From Burkholderiaceae bacterium (GTDB lineage: Bacteria > Pseudomonadota > Gammaproteobacteria > Burkholderiales > Burkholderiaceae_E), in contig JAHBZV010000002.1 of assembly GCA_019635275.1 (NCBI GenBank), positions 62,001 to 126,000 of the forward strand: a stretch of 64,000 bases of DNA. The letters run 5' to 3'. This document shows, piece after piece, positions 21,224-31,015 of this stretch. Each line of letters opens with the position of its first letter. The stretch's first letter is position 1. The notes beneath the pieces are model-generated. The model searched no databases, was not told the origin of the DNA, and saw only the letters and a list, made by a program, of their open reading frames with translations. The position numbers and the translations under genes are program-made.

Positions 21224-24200
21224 GCCCGGCCCCCGGCAACGCCTCGAATGGCTGGCCGCCGCGTTCGGCGTGGATCCGGTCTTCGACGACGTATGGGGAC
21301 ATCGGCACGAAGTCTCCGATGCCGGGCTGCGCGCACTGCTCGGCCAGCTCGGCGTGCCCGCCGTTACCGACGCCGACATCGACAACGGCCTGACGCGCGC
21401 GCACCTGCGCTACTGGCAACGGCTCGCGGAACCGGTGGTCACGCTGGTGCTGCCGGCCAGCACCGTCGCGGTGCTGCTGCGCCTGCCGCGCGGCGGCCCG
21501 GGAGGGCGGGTGGCCTGGCGCCTCTTGCCCGAGTCGGGAGACCCGCTGGACGGCGAGGCCGAGGTGGACGCACTGGCGCTCAGGGAGCGCAGCGCGGTCG
21601 ACGGGGTACCGTACGAATCGCGCCTGCTGGTCATCGAGGCCACGCTCGCGCCGGGCTATCACCGGCTCGACCTGCAGGTCGGCGAGACTCGAGCCCGCGT
21701 GCTGGTGATCGCAGCGCCGCCCCACTGCTTCCAGCCGCCGCTGCTGGCCGGGGGCGTGCGCGTCTGGGGCTGGTCGGTACAGCTCTACGGACTGCGTTCG
21801 GCGCGCAACTGGGGCGTCGGCGACTTCGGCGACCTGCTCGCGCTGATCGACGTCGCGGCCGCGCGCGGCGCGAGCGCGATCGGGCTCAACCCGCTGCATG
21901 CGCGCTTCCCGCACAATCCGGCGCACGCGAGCCCCTACGCGCCGTCGTCGCGACTGTGGCTGGACGCGCTCGCGATCGACGTCGAATCGGTCGACGACTT
22001 CGCCGAAGCCGACGCGGTTCGCGAGCGGGTGCGATCCAGCGAGTTTCGCGCCCGGTTGCAGCGGCTGCGCGATGCGGAGCTCGTCGATCTGGAGGGCGTG
22101 TCCGGCGCGAAGCACGAGGCGCTGCGCGAACTGTACGCGCACTTCCGGCACGCGCACCTCGAGCGCGCGACACCGCGCGCCGCGGCGTTCCGCGCGTTCC
22201 AGTCGAGCCGTGGCGCGCCGCTGAGGCGCCACGCGCTCTTCGAGGCCTTGCAGGCGCGCTTTCATGCGCAGGACCCTTCGATCTGGGGCTGGCCGGTCTG
22301 GCCCGAAGAGTGGCGCGATCCCGGCGGCGAACAGGCCGTCCGCTTCGAGGTCGAGGCGATCGAAGCGATCGAGTACTACGAGTACCTGCAGTGGCAGGCC
22401 GAGCGGCAACTCGAGCGCGCTGCGGCTCGCTGCCGCGAGCACGGGATGGCGGTCGGGCTCTATCTGGACCTCGCGGTGTCGGTCGACCGGGCGGGCTCGG
22501 ACTGCTGGGCATTCGACCACTGCTATGCGGCGTCGGCGAGCGTCGGCGCGCCGCCCGACGACTTCAACCTGGCCGGACAGGACTGGGGGCTTCCGCCGCT
22601 GATCCCGGACGCGCTGCGCGAATGCGGGCACGAGCCGTTCGTGCTCGCGCTGCGCGCGAACATGCGGCATGCGGGAGCGCTGCGCATCGACCACGTCATG
22701 GGGCTGATGAGGCTCTACTGGGTCCCGCCCGGCGCCACCGCGCGCGACGGCGGCTACGTCCGCTATCCGATGGACGAGCTGCTGGCGATCGTCTCGCTCG
22801 AGAGCCACCGCAACCGGTGCCTGGTGGTCGGCGAGGACCTCGGAACCGTACCGGACGCTGTGCGCGATGCGCTCGCGCGGGCACGCGTGCTGTCGTACCG
22901 CCTGCTCTACTTCGAACGCGACCGCTCGGGCGATTTCGCGCGGCCAGACACGTATCCGCACGACGCGCTGGTCTCGATCGGCACTCACGACCTTCCGACA
23001 CTGGCCGGATGGTGGGCCAGCCGCGACCTGCAGCTGCGTGACGAACTCGGCCTGTTCCCCGACGAGTCGTCGCACGAGTCGCAGGTGCAGGCCCGCGCGC
23101 AGGACCGCGCCCGCCTGGTGGCCGCGCTGATCCGCGACGAGCTGCTTGCTGCGGACACCGACGCGCAGGCGTTGGCACGAGCACCGCTCGCCCCCGAGCT
23201 CGTCGACGCGGTGCACGTCTACCTCGCGAGAAGTCCTGCACGGCTCATGATGGTGCAGCCCGAGGACTGGCTCGGCGTCACCGAGCAGGCCAACCTGCCG
23301 GGGACCGTGGACACGCATCCGAACTGGCGCAGGCGGCTGTCCGCGACGATCGAGGAACTGGCCGCCGACCCGGCTGGTGCGCGCCTGGCGCGGGCACTGG
23401 CGGCCGAGCGCGAGAGCCCTCGCAGCACGCAGGCGGCGGGCCGCGTCACGCTGGCGCGCATTCCCCGCTCGACCTACCGGCTGCAGCTGAACCGCGAATT
23501 CGGCCTGCGCGAGTCGCTGCGCGTGCTGCCTTACCTCGACCGGCTCGGTGTCGGCGATCTGTACTGCTCGCCGGTACTGCGCGCGCGCCCGGGGAGCAGC
23601 CATGGCTACGACATCGTCGACCACCGTTCGATCAACCCCGAGCTCGGCGGCGAAGCCGCGTTCGATGCATTGTCGGCGGCCCTGCGCGAACGCGGCATGG
23701 GGGTGCTGTTCGACATGGTGCCGAACCATATGGGCGTGCTGGGCGTCGACAACGCCTGGTGGATGGACGTGCTCGAGAACGGCGAGGTGTCGCCCTGCGC
23801 GCGCTTCTTCGACATCGACTGGCATCCGGTCAATGGCGACCTCGATGGCAAGGTACTGGTGCCGTTGCTGGGCGACCACTACGGGCTGGTGCTCGAGCGC
23901 GGCGAGCTGGTGCTGGCCTTCGAGCCCGACGCCGGCGGCTTTGCGGTCCGCTATCACGAGCACCGCCTGCCGATCGACCCGCGCGAGTCGGCCTCACTGC
24001 TCCGACGGGCCCGCGACAGGCTGGACTCCAGCGCGCTGGACGCCGAGCTGCGCGACGAGTTCTCCGCGCTGGCCGACGCCTTCGCGAACCTGCCGCCGCG
24101 CGACGCGGCCGGCGAGGCCAGCGCGGCCGAGCGCGCGCGGGACGCGGCCGTGCACAAACGCGCGCTGGCGCGACTCGCCGGCTCGCAACCGGCGGTACGC

Positions 24201-26348
24201 TCCGCGATCGACGCCGAAGTCGAGGCAATGAACGCACGCTCGCCGGGCGCGCGCAATGCGCTGCACGCCCTGCTGGAGCAGCAGGCGTGGCGCCTGGCCT
24301 ACTGGCGCGTGGCCTCGGACGAGATCAACTACCGCCGCTTCTTCGACATCAACGACCTGGCCGGTCTGCGGATCGAGGACGAGGCCGTGTTCGAGGCCAC
24401 GCACGCCCGCGTGCTCGAACTGGCCGCGGACGGCCGCATCGACGGGCTCCGCATCGACCATCCCGACGGCCTGTACGACCCCGGCGAGTATTTCGCCCGG
24501 CTGCAGCAGGGCTATGTGCGCCGCAGCGGCGCGCCGCCGGAGTTCGACGACGGGCGGCCGTCCCGGCCGCTTTACGTCGTCATCGAAAAAATCGCCGCCG
24601 CGCACGAACGCGTACCCGAGCAATGGGCGATCCACGGCACGACCGGCTACAGGTTCGCGGCGGTCGCAAACGGACTGTTCGTCGACCCGGCCGCCAGGGA
24701 CCGCATCGACCGCACCTGGCGTGCCTTCACCGGCGAGCGGGACAGCTTCGAGGACATGGCTTACGAAGGCAGGCAACTGATCATGCGCAACGCGCTGGCG
24801 GCCGAGCTCACGGTGCTGGCCTCCGAACTGCTGCGGATCGCGCGCGCCAACCGGCGCACCCGCGACTACACCTTCAATGCGCTGCGACGCGCGCTGGCCG
24901 ACGTCGCCGCCTGCATCCCGGTCTACAGGACCTACCTCACCGACCGGGCGTCGAAGCAGGACCGCCGCTACATACAGTGGGCGATCGGGCGCGCCGTGCG
25001 GCGCAGCCGGGCCGCCGACACCACGATCTACGGCTTCGTGCGCGAGGCGCTGCTCGGACGCGCGCCGTCGGCAAGCACGCCCGCGCTGCGCGCCAGGACG
25101 CGGCGCTTCGCGCGGCGCTTCCAGCAGTTCACGTCGCCCGTCGCCGCCAAGGGCGTCGAGGACACGGCGCTCTATCGCTTCAACCGGCTCGTCTCGCTGA
25201 ACGAGGTCGGCAGCGAACCCGACTCCTTCGGCATCTCGGTGAAGGCCTTTCACGCGGCGAACGCCGACCGGGCCGCCAACTGGCCGCACACGATGCTCGC
25301 GACGTCGACCCACGACAACAAGCGCTCGGGCGACGTGCGCGCCCGCATCGACGTGCTCTCCGAGATGCCCGCCGCCTGGCGGCTTCTGTTGCGGCGCTGG
25401 CGGCTGATGAACCGCAGCCGTCGCAGCACGGTCGGCGGCGATCCGGCGCCGTCGCGCAACGACGAGTATCTGCTGTACCAGACGCTGCTCGGCAGCTTCC
25501 AGGATGAAAGCGAGGGCGGCGATCCGGCGCGCGCGCTGGCCGTCTACGCGGAGCGCATCGAGCGCTACATGCTGAAGGCGGCGCGAGAGTCGAAAGCGCG
25601 CACCAGCTGGATCAGCCCCGATCCGGCCTACGAATCCGCGCTCGCCGGCTTCGTTCGCGGCGTCCTCGCGCCGAGCGCATCCAATCCCTTCCTGGACGAC
25701 CTTCGCGAGCAGATGCGATCGATCGCCTGGTTCGGCGCGCTCAACAGCCTCGCGATGGTCACCCTGAAGTACACGGTGCCGGGCGTGCCGGACCTCTACC
25801 AGGGCAACGAATGCTTCGACTTCAGCCTCGTCGACCCGGACAACCGCCGGCCGGTCGACTTCGAGCGCCGCAGCGCGATGCTGGAGTCCATCGAGCGGCG
25901 CGTACACGACGAGGGTGTCTGTGCCGTCGCCGCATCGCTGTCGCGCGACCCGCGTGCCGACGCAGCGAAGATGTTCGTCACGTGGCGCCTGCTGCAGATG
26001 CGGCGCGCGCGCGCCGCGCTGTTTCGCGACGGCGACTACCTGCCACTCGAAGTCACCGGCGCGGCCGCGCCGCACCTGGTCGCCTACGCACGGCGCGACG
26101 ACGCGTCGGTGGTCGTGGTGCTCGTGTCGCGACTGTTCGCGAAGCTGCTCGGCACGCCGGGCCGCTTGCCCGAGGGCAAGGGTGTCTGGCAGGACACGGT
26201 TGCCGATCTCGGCGCAACCGGCATTTCCGGCGATCTCGTCGACCAGTTGACCGGCCGCACGGTGACCGTGTCGCAAGGGACGTTGGACGCCGGCACGGCC
26301 CTGTCGGGCTTCCCCGCTGCGGTGCTGCTGGGCGCTCGCCCCGGCTGA
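21216..26348 (+). CDS. MalQ-TreY fusion: 4-alpha-glucanotransferase and maltooligosyltrehalose synthase
   Basis: A 1710-residue bifunctional protein in one uninterrupted frame. Residues 1 to about 735 are a MalQ-type glucanotransferase: D492 in LRIDHVMGLMRLYW, E540 in VGEDLGTVP and D592 in GTHDLPTLAGWW. From about 749 (IPRSTYRLQLNREFG) to the end is TreY, which turns the reducing end of a glucan into a trehalose unit: D1081 in LRIDHPDGLYDP, E1124 in VVIEKI and D1367 in STHDNKRSGD. The domains meet in an Ala/Arg-rich stretch with no stop or start signal, so this is a genuine fusion. The ATG at 21216 overlaps treZ. MalQ would lengthen short dextrins into chains that TreY can use. Confidence 0.95.
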   Translation: MAEPGPRQRLEWLAAAFGVDPVFDDVWGHRHEVSDAGLRALLGQLGVPAVTDADIDNGLTRAHLRYWQRLAEPVVTLVLPASTVAVLLRLPRGGPGGRVAWRLLPESGDPLDGEAEVDALALRERSAVDGVPYESRLLVIEATLAPGYHRLDLQVGETRARVLVIAAPPHCFQPPLLAGGVRVWGWSVQLYGLRSARNWGVGDFGDLLALIDVAAARGASAIGLNPLHARFPHNPAHASPYAPSSRLWLDALAIDVESVDDFAEADAVRERVRSSEFRARLQRLRDAELVDLEGVSGAKHEALRELYAHFRHAHLERATPRAAAFRAFQSSRGAPLRRHALFEALQARFHAQDPSIWGWPVWPEEWRDPGGEQAVRFEVEAIEAIEYYEYLQWQAERQLERAAARCREHGMAVGLYLDLAVSVDRAGSDCWAFDHCYAASASVGAPPDDFNLAGQDWGLPPLIPDALRECGHEPFVLALRANMRHAGALRIDHVMGLMRLYWVPPGATARDGGYVRYPMDELLAIVSLESHRNRCLVVGEDLGTVPDAVRDALARARVLSYRLLYFERDRSGDFARPDTYPHDALVSIGTHDLPTLAGWWASRDLQLRDELGLFPDESSHESQVQARAQDRARLVAALIRDELLAADTDAQALARAPLAPELVDAVHVYLARSPARLMMVQPEDWLGVTEQANLPGTVDTHPNWRRRLSATIEELAADPAGARLARALAAERESPRSTQAAGRVTLARIPRSTYRLQLNREFGLRESLRVLPYLDRLGVGDLYCSPVLRARPGSSHGYDIVDHRSINPELGGEAAFDALSAALRERGMGVLFDMVPNHMGVLGVDNAWWMDVLENGEVSPCARFFDIDWHPVNGDLDGKVLVPLLGDHYGLVLERGELVLAFEPDAGGFAVRYHEHRLPIDPRESASLLRRARDRLDSSALDAELRDEFSALADAFANLPPRDAAGEASAAERARDAAVHKRALARLAGSQPAVRSAIDAEVEAMNARSPGARNALHALLEQQAWRLAYWRVASDEINYRRFFDINDLAGLRIEDEAVFEATHARVLELAADGRIDGLRIDHPDGLYDPGEYFARLQQGYVRRSGAPPEFDDGRPSRPLYVVIEKIAAAHERVPEQWAIHGTTGYRFAAVANGLFVDPAARDRIDRTWRAFTGERDSFEDMAYEGRQLIMRNALAAELTVLASELLRIARANRRTRDYTFNALRRALADVAACIPVYRTYLTDRASKQDRRYIQWAIGRAVRRSRAADTTIYGFVREALLGRAPSASTPALRARTRRFARRFQQFTSPVAAKGVEDTALYRFNRLVSLNEVGSEPDSFGISVKAFHAANADRAANWPHTMLATSTHDNKRSGDVRARIDVLSEMPAAWRLLLRRWRLMNRSRRSTVGGDPAPSRNDEYLLYQTLLGSFQDESEGGDPARALAVYAERIERYMLKAARESKARTSWISPDPAYESALAGFVRGVLAPSASNPFLDDLREQMRSIAWFGALNSLAMVTLKYTVPGVPDLYQGNECFDFSLVDPDNRRPVDFERRSAMLESIERRVHDEGVCAVAASLSRDPRADAAKMFVTWRLLQMRRARAALFRDGDYLPLEVTGAAAPHLVAYARRDDASVVVVLVSRLFAKLLGTPGRLPEGKGVWQDTVADLGATGISGDLVDQLTGRTVTVSQGTLDAGTALSGFPAAVLLGARPG

Positions 26349-26369
26349 TCGGCGCGCCGTACGCTGCGA

Positions 26370-27344
26370 TCAGGCCGCCGCGCGCTCGCCCACCATCCCC
26401 AGCACCGCGTCGCGCACCGCTTCCGCCGTCGGCACCGCCGCCTGCTCGAGCACCCACGACGAAGCCGCCGGCGCATCGGGACCGGCGAGGCGGCGCACCG
26501 GCGCCTTCAGCGCGTCGAACGCATGCTCGCTGACGATCGCCGACACTTCGGCGCCGATGCCGCACAGCCGGTTGGCTTCGTGCACGACGACCATCCGCCC
26601 GGTCTTGCGCACCGAGCGCAGGATTGCCTTCTCGTCGAGCGGCTTGAGCGTGCGCAGGTCGAGCACCTCGGCCGAGATGCCCTGCGCGGCCAGTGCGTCG
26701 GCGGCGGCGAGGCAAGCGCCGACCGTCTTCGCGTACGACACCAGGGTCACGTCGCTGCCTTCGCGCAGCACGGCCGCGCGGCCGATCGGCACGACGTGGT
26801 CTGCCGAGTCGGGCACCTCGCCCGGCGCCATCGTCAGCGCGATGTCCATGAAGAACAGCACCGGGTTGTCGTCGCGGATCGCCGCCTTCAGCAGGCCCTT
26901 GAAGTCAGCGGCGCTGGACGGCATCACGACCTTCAACCCTGGCGCGTGCACGAACATCGCCTCGAGGTTGTGGTTGTGCTGCCCGCCCACGGCCCAGCCC
27001 GCGCCGGTCATCGCCAGCACCACCATCGGGAACTCGAACTGGCCGCCCGACAGGTAGCGCAGCTTGCCGGCGCTGTTGACGATCGCGTCCATCGAGTAGG
27101 TGAGGAACGGCGCGAACAGCAGGTCGACCACCGGACGCAGCCCGCTGGCCGCCGCGCCGACCGCAGTGCCGGCGATGATCGCCTCGGCCAGCGGCGTGTT
27201 GCGCACGCGATCGGCGCCGAACTCGTGCACCAGCTCGTGGCGCTTCGTGGCAACGCCCTCGCCGAACAGGACGACGCGCGAGTCGCGCCGCATTTCCTCG
27301 GCCAGCGCCTGGCCGACCGCATCGTGTGCCGTGATCTGTGACAT
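26370..27344 (-). CDS. Thiamine-diphosphate dehydrogenase E1 beta subunit (acetoin/pyruvate type)
   Basis: A 324-residue transketolase-like subunit that pairs with the alpha subunit encoded just upstream on the same strand. Family blocks are ITAHDAVGQALAEEM, NTPLAEAIIAGTAVGAA, TGAGWAVGGQHNHNLEAMF and the C-terminal EANRLCGIGAEVSAIV. GGQHNHNLEA is the usual beta-subunit active-site loop, with the His residues that contact the lipoyl group. It resembles AcoB or PdhB; substrate preference cannot be read from sequence. No E2 or E3 gene is nearby, so the complex must be finished from elsewhere. It lies between the treY fusion and the second glgX on the opposite strand. Confidence 0.88.
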   Translation of the reverse strand: MSQITAHDAVGQALAEEMRRDSRVVLFGEGVATKRHELVHEFGADRVRNTPLAEAIIAGTAVGAAASGLRPVVDLLFAPFLTYSMDAIVNSAGKLRYLSGGQFEFPMVVLAMTGAGWAVGGQHNHNLEAMFVHAPGLKVVMPSSAADFKGLLKAAIRDDNPVLFFMDIALTMAPGEVPDSADHVVPIGRAAVLREGSDVTLVSYAKTVGACLAAADALAAQGISAEVLDLRTLKPLDEKAILRSVRKTGRMVVVHEANRLCGIGAEVSAIVSEHAFDALKAPVRRLAGPDAPAASSWVLEQAAVPTAEAVRDAVLGMVGERAAA

Positions 27345-27365
27345 GACGGTTCCTTCGTATCGGGT

Positions 27366-28334
27366 TCAGGCGTAGACGTCGGTCGTGAGCTCGCGCAGGT
27401 CGGGCCACGCCGAGCCGTTGGCGAACACCGCGGCCGCCTCGATGGCAGCGTCGACGCGCTGCCGGATGTGGTCGAGTTCGCCGCGGCTGGTGACACCGGC
27501 GGCGACGAGCCGCGCCGACGTCAGGTCGATCGGGTCGCGCGCCTTCCACTTTGCAAGCTCCGCGGGATCGACGTACTTCTGGTCGTCGGGCTCGAAGTGG
27601 CCGCGCAAGCGGTAGGTCTCGAGCTCGAGGAAGCAGGGCCTGCCGGTCGCGCGGATCGCCGCGACCGCCTTGCGCGCGGCGACGTGCACGGCCTCGACGT
27701 CGTTGCCGTCGACCGTGACCGACTCGACGCCGTGCGCGGCCGCCCAGGTGCGGATGTGCTCGATCGGCATCGTCTCGTCGCGGCGCACGAACGCCTGCCA
27801 CTGGTTGTTCTCGCAGACGTAGAGGATCGGCAGCTGCCACTGCGCGGCGAGGTTCATCGACTCGTGGAAGATGCCCTCGCAGGCCGCGCCGTCGCCGAAG
27901 AAGGTCGCGACGATGCCGCCCGGCTCTCCCATCCCCATCTTCTGGGCCAGCGCGACACCAGTGACCATCGACAACTCGCCGCCGACGATCGTCGAGGTGA
28001 GCACGACGCCGAGCTCCTTCGCCGAGATGTGCAGCGAGCCGCTCTTGCCCTTGCAGTAGCCGTCGACGCGGCCGAGCACCTCGGCCATCATCCGGCCGGC
28101 ATCGGCGCCGCGCGCCAGCAGGTGGCCCGCGCTGCGGTGGTTGGTCACGATGCGGTCGCGCGGCTCGAGCGCGCGCACCACGCCGACCGCAGCGGCCTCC
28201 TGCCCCACCGCGGTGCAGGTGCCGGCCGCGCCGGTCTGCGCGTTGATCGCGACCAGCTTGTGCTCGTAGGCGCGGATGGTCATCATCGCCTCGAGCATCG
28301 AGAGGCGCGGATCGGGTTCGTTCGCCTGGTTCAT
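27366..28334 (-). CDS. Thiamine-diphosphate dehydrogenase E1 alpha subunit (acetoin/pyruvate type)
   Basis: A 322-residue subunit that binds thiamine diphosphate and decarboxylates a 2-oxoacid or acetoin. The cofactor motif runs from FFGDGAACEG to CENNQW. Other typical blocks are GQEAAAVGVVRAL, NHRSAGHLLARG and KGKSGSLHIS, the last close to AcoA-type proteins. ATG at 28334 is preceded by AAAGGA at good distance; longer upstream frames cross the glgB remnant antisense and are rejected. The beta gene follows after 21 bases. The pair is divergent from the glgB remnant/glgX2 unit, so the gap at 28335-28492 must serve both. Confidence 0.88.
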   Translation of the reverse strand: MNQANEPDPRLSMLEAMMTIRAYEHKLVAINAQTGAAGTCTAVGQEAAAVGVVRALEPRDRIVTNHRSAGHLLARGADAGRMMAEVLGRVDGYCKGKSGSLHISAKELGVVLTSTIVGGELSMVTGVALAQKMGMGEPGGIVATFFGDGAACEGIFHESMNLAAQWQLPILYVCENNQWQAFVRRDETMPIEHIRTWAAAHGVESVTVDGNDVEAVHVAARKAVAAIRATGRPCFLELETYRLRGHFEPDDQKYVDPAELAKWKARDPIDLTSARLVAAGVTSRGELDHIRQRVDAAIEAAAVFANGSAWPDLRELTTDVYA

Positions 28335-28432
28335 GTCCGTTCCTTTCTGCTTCACGCGGGGGCCGGAGCGGCCCCGTCGTGCCGGGGGTTCCGAGGAGGC
28401 GAACTTTGCGCCACAGGCCCGCGTGCCACAAT

Positions 28433-28446
28433 GGCTCGGAGGAGCC
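28433..28446. promoter_or_regulatory. Dyad GGCTC-N4-GAGCC, second copy
   Basis: Counterpart of the dyad at 9070-9083, here with spacer GGAG. The surrounding bases (about 28432-28490) align with 9069-9130 ahead of glgB, so the leader was duplicated together with the start of glgB. It lies about 50 bases before the ATG at 28493. Confidence 0.45.
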
Positions 28447-28492
28447 AGAGCCGCAGGAGCCATCCGGGCCGAGCCGCCGGCGCTCCCGTACC

Positions 28493-28741
28493 ATGGTGCT
28501 GGAAGATTCCAAGATCCCGGTGCTGACTGAACACGACATCCGCCAGTCTCCCGCGGGCACGCGCTCGCGCCTCCACGCCTCCCTCGGCTGCCAACCTGGC
28601 GCGGGGGACGAGGGCGCCCGCTGCGCGGTCCGGGTGCCGAGCGCGCGCTCGGTGTCGGTGACCGGCGCCTGGAACGGCCGGGACGGCAACGCCGACCCGC
28701 TGCAGCCGCGCGGCGGCGGCCCTCGAGGAGGTGCGCGGTGA
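28493..28741 (+). pseudogene. Decayed N-terminal fragment of glgB (CBM48 piece, 82 codons)
   Basis: The 82-codon frame aligns with the start of the intact glgB at 9253. VLTEHDI matches [15 protein letters not shown] matches RLHEHLGC, and [19 protein letters not shown] matches [19 protein letters not shown]. Several Trp residues that matter for CBM48 packing or glucan binding are lost (W to R or G), and the catalytic barrel is absent altogether. The frame remains open and its stop overlaps the GTG start of glgX2 (GTGA), so it may still act as a translated leader that couples glgX2. Most likely it is the remnant of a duplication of the glgB region followed by deletion. Confidence 0.75.
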
Positions 28742-30894
28742 CTGAACGCCCGTGGCCGGGCAGGCCGTATCCGCTGGGCGCGACCTGGGACGGTGAAGGC
28801 GTGAACTTCGCGCTGTTCGCGGGTGATGCGCTGCTGGTCGAGCTGTGCCTGTTCGACGCGGAGGGGCGCAACGAGGTCGCGCGCATCGCGCTCGACGAGT
28901 GCACTGACCAGGTCTGGCACTGCTATCTGCCGCAGGCGCGCCCGGGACTCGTCTACGGGTACCGGGTGCACGGACCCTACGAGCCAGCGCTGGGCCTGCG
29001 CTTCAATCCGCACAAGCTGGTGCTCGATCCGTATGCGAAGGCGATCAGCGGCACCGTGCGCTGGCACGACGCGCTCTACGGCTACACCCGCGGGCACGAG
29101 CGCGAAGACCTCTCGTTCGATCGCCGCGACAGCGCACCGTTCATGCCGAAGGCGCGCGTGATCGAGACGGCGTTCAGCTGGGGAGCAGACCGCCGGCCCG
29201 ACGTCCCTTGGAACGAGGCGGTGATCTACGAGCTGAACGTGCGCGGCTTCACGATGCGCCACCCCGACGTGCCCGAGGACCAGCGCGGCACCTATGCGGC
29301 GCTCGCACAGCAGCCGGTGATCGACTACCTGAGGCGGCTCGGCGTGACCACCGTCGAGCTGATGCCGGTGCACGCGTTCGTCGACGAGCGTCAACTGGTC
29401 GAGCGGGGCCTGCGGAACTACTGGGGCTACAACACGCTCGGCTACTTCGCGCCGGAGGCACGCTACAGCGCCAGCGGACGCGTCGAGGAATTCAAGTCGA
29501 TGGTCAAGGCGCTGCACTCGGCGGGCATCGAGGTGGTGATCGACGTCGTCTACAACCACACCTGCGAAGGCAACCACCTCGGGCCCACGCTGAGCCTGCG
29601 CGGGATCGACAACGCCGCCTACTACCGTCTCGACCCGGCCAACCCGCGCCTCTACACCGACTACACCGGATGCGGAAACACGGTGAACCTGACGCATCCG
29701 CGCACGCTGCAGCTGGTGATGGACTCGCTGCGCTACTGGGCCGACGAGATGCACGTCGACGGCTTCCGTTTCGATCTCGCGCCCGCGCTGGCGCGCGCGG
29801 CCGGCGGCGTCGAGAGCTGGAACAGCCTCTTCGACGTGATCCGGCAGGATCCCGTCCTGAGCCGGTCGAAGCTGATCGCCGAGCCCTGGGATGTCGGCGC
29901 CGGCGGCTACCGGGTGGGCAACTTCCCGGTCGGATGGGCCGAGTGGAACGACCGCTATCGCGATGGAATGCGCACCTACTGGAAGGGCGACGGCGGGGCG
30001 ATCGGCGAGTTCGCGCGCCGGCTGACCGGCTCGAGCGACCTCTATGGCCGCTCGGGGCGCCGCCCGCACGCGAGCGTCAACTTCGTGACCTCGCACGACG
30101 GCTTCACGCTGGCCGACCTGGTCTCGTACAACGAGCGCCACAACGAGGCCAACGGCGAAGGCGGCGCCGACGGCCACAACCACAACATTTCATGGAACTG
30201 CGGCGTCGAGGGGCCGACCGACGACGCGCAGGTGCGCGCGCTGCGCGCGCGCCAGCAGCGCAACTTCCTCGCGACGCTGTTGTTGTCGCAGGGCGTGCCG
30301 ATGCTGCTCGCCGGCGACGAGATCGGCCGCACGCAGCGGGGCAACAACAACGCCTATTGTCAGGACAACGAGGTGTCCTGGGTCGACTGGACGCTCGACG
30401 CCGAGCGCGCCTCGCTGCTCGGCTTCGTGCGCCGGCTGATCGAGCTGCGCCGCGAGCACCCGGCGTTCCGGCGTCGCGACTTCTTCCAGGGCCGGCCGCT
30501 GCACGGCGGCGGCTTCAAGGACATTCTCTGGCTGCGCCCCGACGGCGCCGAGATGAGCGACCAGGAGTGGGAGCGCGAGCACGCGCGCCGCCTGGCGGTC
30601 TATCTCGCCGGCGACGGCCTCAACGAAGTCGACCGCCGCGGCCGCTCGTTGCGCGACGACGACTTCCTGATGCTCTTCAACGCGGACCACGAGGAGATCG
30701 CCTTCGTGCTGCCGGCCCTGCCCGGCGAGCCGTGGCGATGCCTGCTGGACACCGCGCGCAGCGACGGCCCGGGCCGCCCGGCCGGCGCCGGCGGCCCCAC
30801 GGACCCTGCGCGCTCCGCGTTTGCGGCCGGCGCGAGCTACGCACTGCAAGGACGCTCGCTCGCGCTGCTCACGCGCCCCTCCGCGCTGCCGTAA
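28738..30894 (+). CDS. glgX: Glycogen debranching enzyme GlgX/TreX, copy 2
   Basis: A 718-residue isoamylase closely similar along its whole length to copy 1 at 17208, with catalytic D346 (FRFDLAPAL), E382 (IAEPWD) and D454 (TSHDGFTL) all kept. It differs by a Pro/Gly/Ala-rich insert near the C-terminus (about 675-690) and by scattered substitutions, so it is an old rather than a fresh duplicate. The GTG start overlaps the glgB fragment. It stands apart from the main operon, separated by the two E1 genes, and so can be expressed independently. Both copies appear functional; one may act in glycogen breakdown and the other in trehalose formation, which is inference. Confidence 0.94.
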   Translation: MTERPWPGRPYPLGATWDGEGVNFALFAGDALLVELCLFDAEGRNEVARIALDECTDQVWHCYLPQARPGLVYGYRVHGPYEPALGLRFNPHKLVLDPYAKAISGTVRWHDALYGYTRGHEREDLSFDRRDSAPFMPKARVIETAFSWGADRRPDVPWNEAVIYELNVRGFTMRHPDVPEDQRGTYAALAQQPVIDYLRRLGVTTVELMPVHAFVDERQLVERGLRNYWGYNTLGYFAPEARYSASGRVEEFKSMVKALHSAGIEVVIDVVYNHTCEGNHLGPTLSLRGIDNAAYYRLDPANPRLYTDYTGCGNTVNLTHPRTLQLVMDSLRYWADEMHVDGFRFDLAPALARAAGGVESWNSLFDVIRQDPVLSRSKLIAEPWDVGAGGYRVGNFPVGWAEWNDRYRDGMRTYWKGDGGAIGEFARRLTGSSDLYGRSGRRPHASVNFVTSHDGFTLADLVSYNERHNEANGEGGADGHNHNISWNCGVEGPTDDAQVRALRARQQRNFLATLLLSQGVPMLLAGDEIGRTQRGNNNAYCQDNEVSWVDWTLDAERASLLGFVRRLIELRREHPAFRRRDFFQGRPLHGGGFKDILWLRPDGAEMSDQEWEREHARRLAVYLAGDGLNEVDRRGRSLRDDDFLMLFNADHEEIAFVLPALPGEPWRCLLDTARSDGPGRPAGAGGPTDPARSAFAAGASYALQGRSLALLTRPSALP

Positions 30895-31015
30895 GCGCGG
30901 GGGTCCACGTCCGCCACCCGCTGGACGAACCGCTGGCGATCGTGGCGCTCGAGGGCGCGCTGGATCGGGGTCCCCGAAACGGGCCGGCAAAGTCCATCCC
31001 GCCGAGTCGGGCCCG
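30895..31015. other. Gap between convergent glgX2 and the HEIAH protein
   Basis: These 121 bases separate the stop of glgX2 from the stop of the convergent minus-strand gene. I see neither a hairpin followed by a T-run nor a convincing gene. Confidence 0.5.

Noticed and set aside
30895..31015. A possible treZ or treY remnant after glgX2
   Set aside because: Because the region is duplicated I checked for homology to the start of treZ. The translated bases do not align with it.
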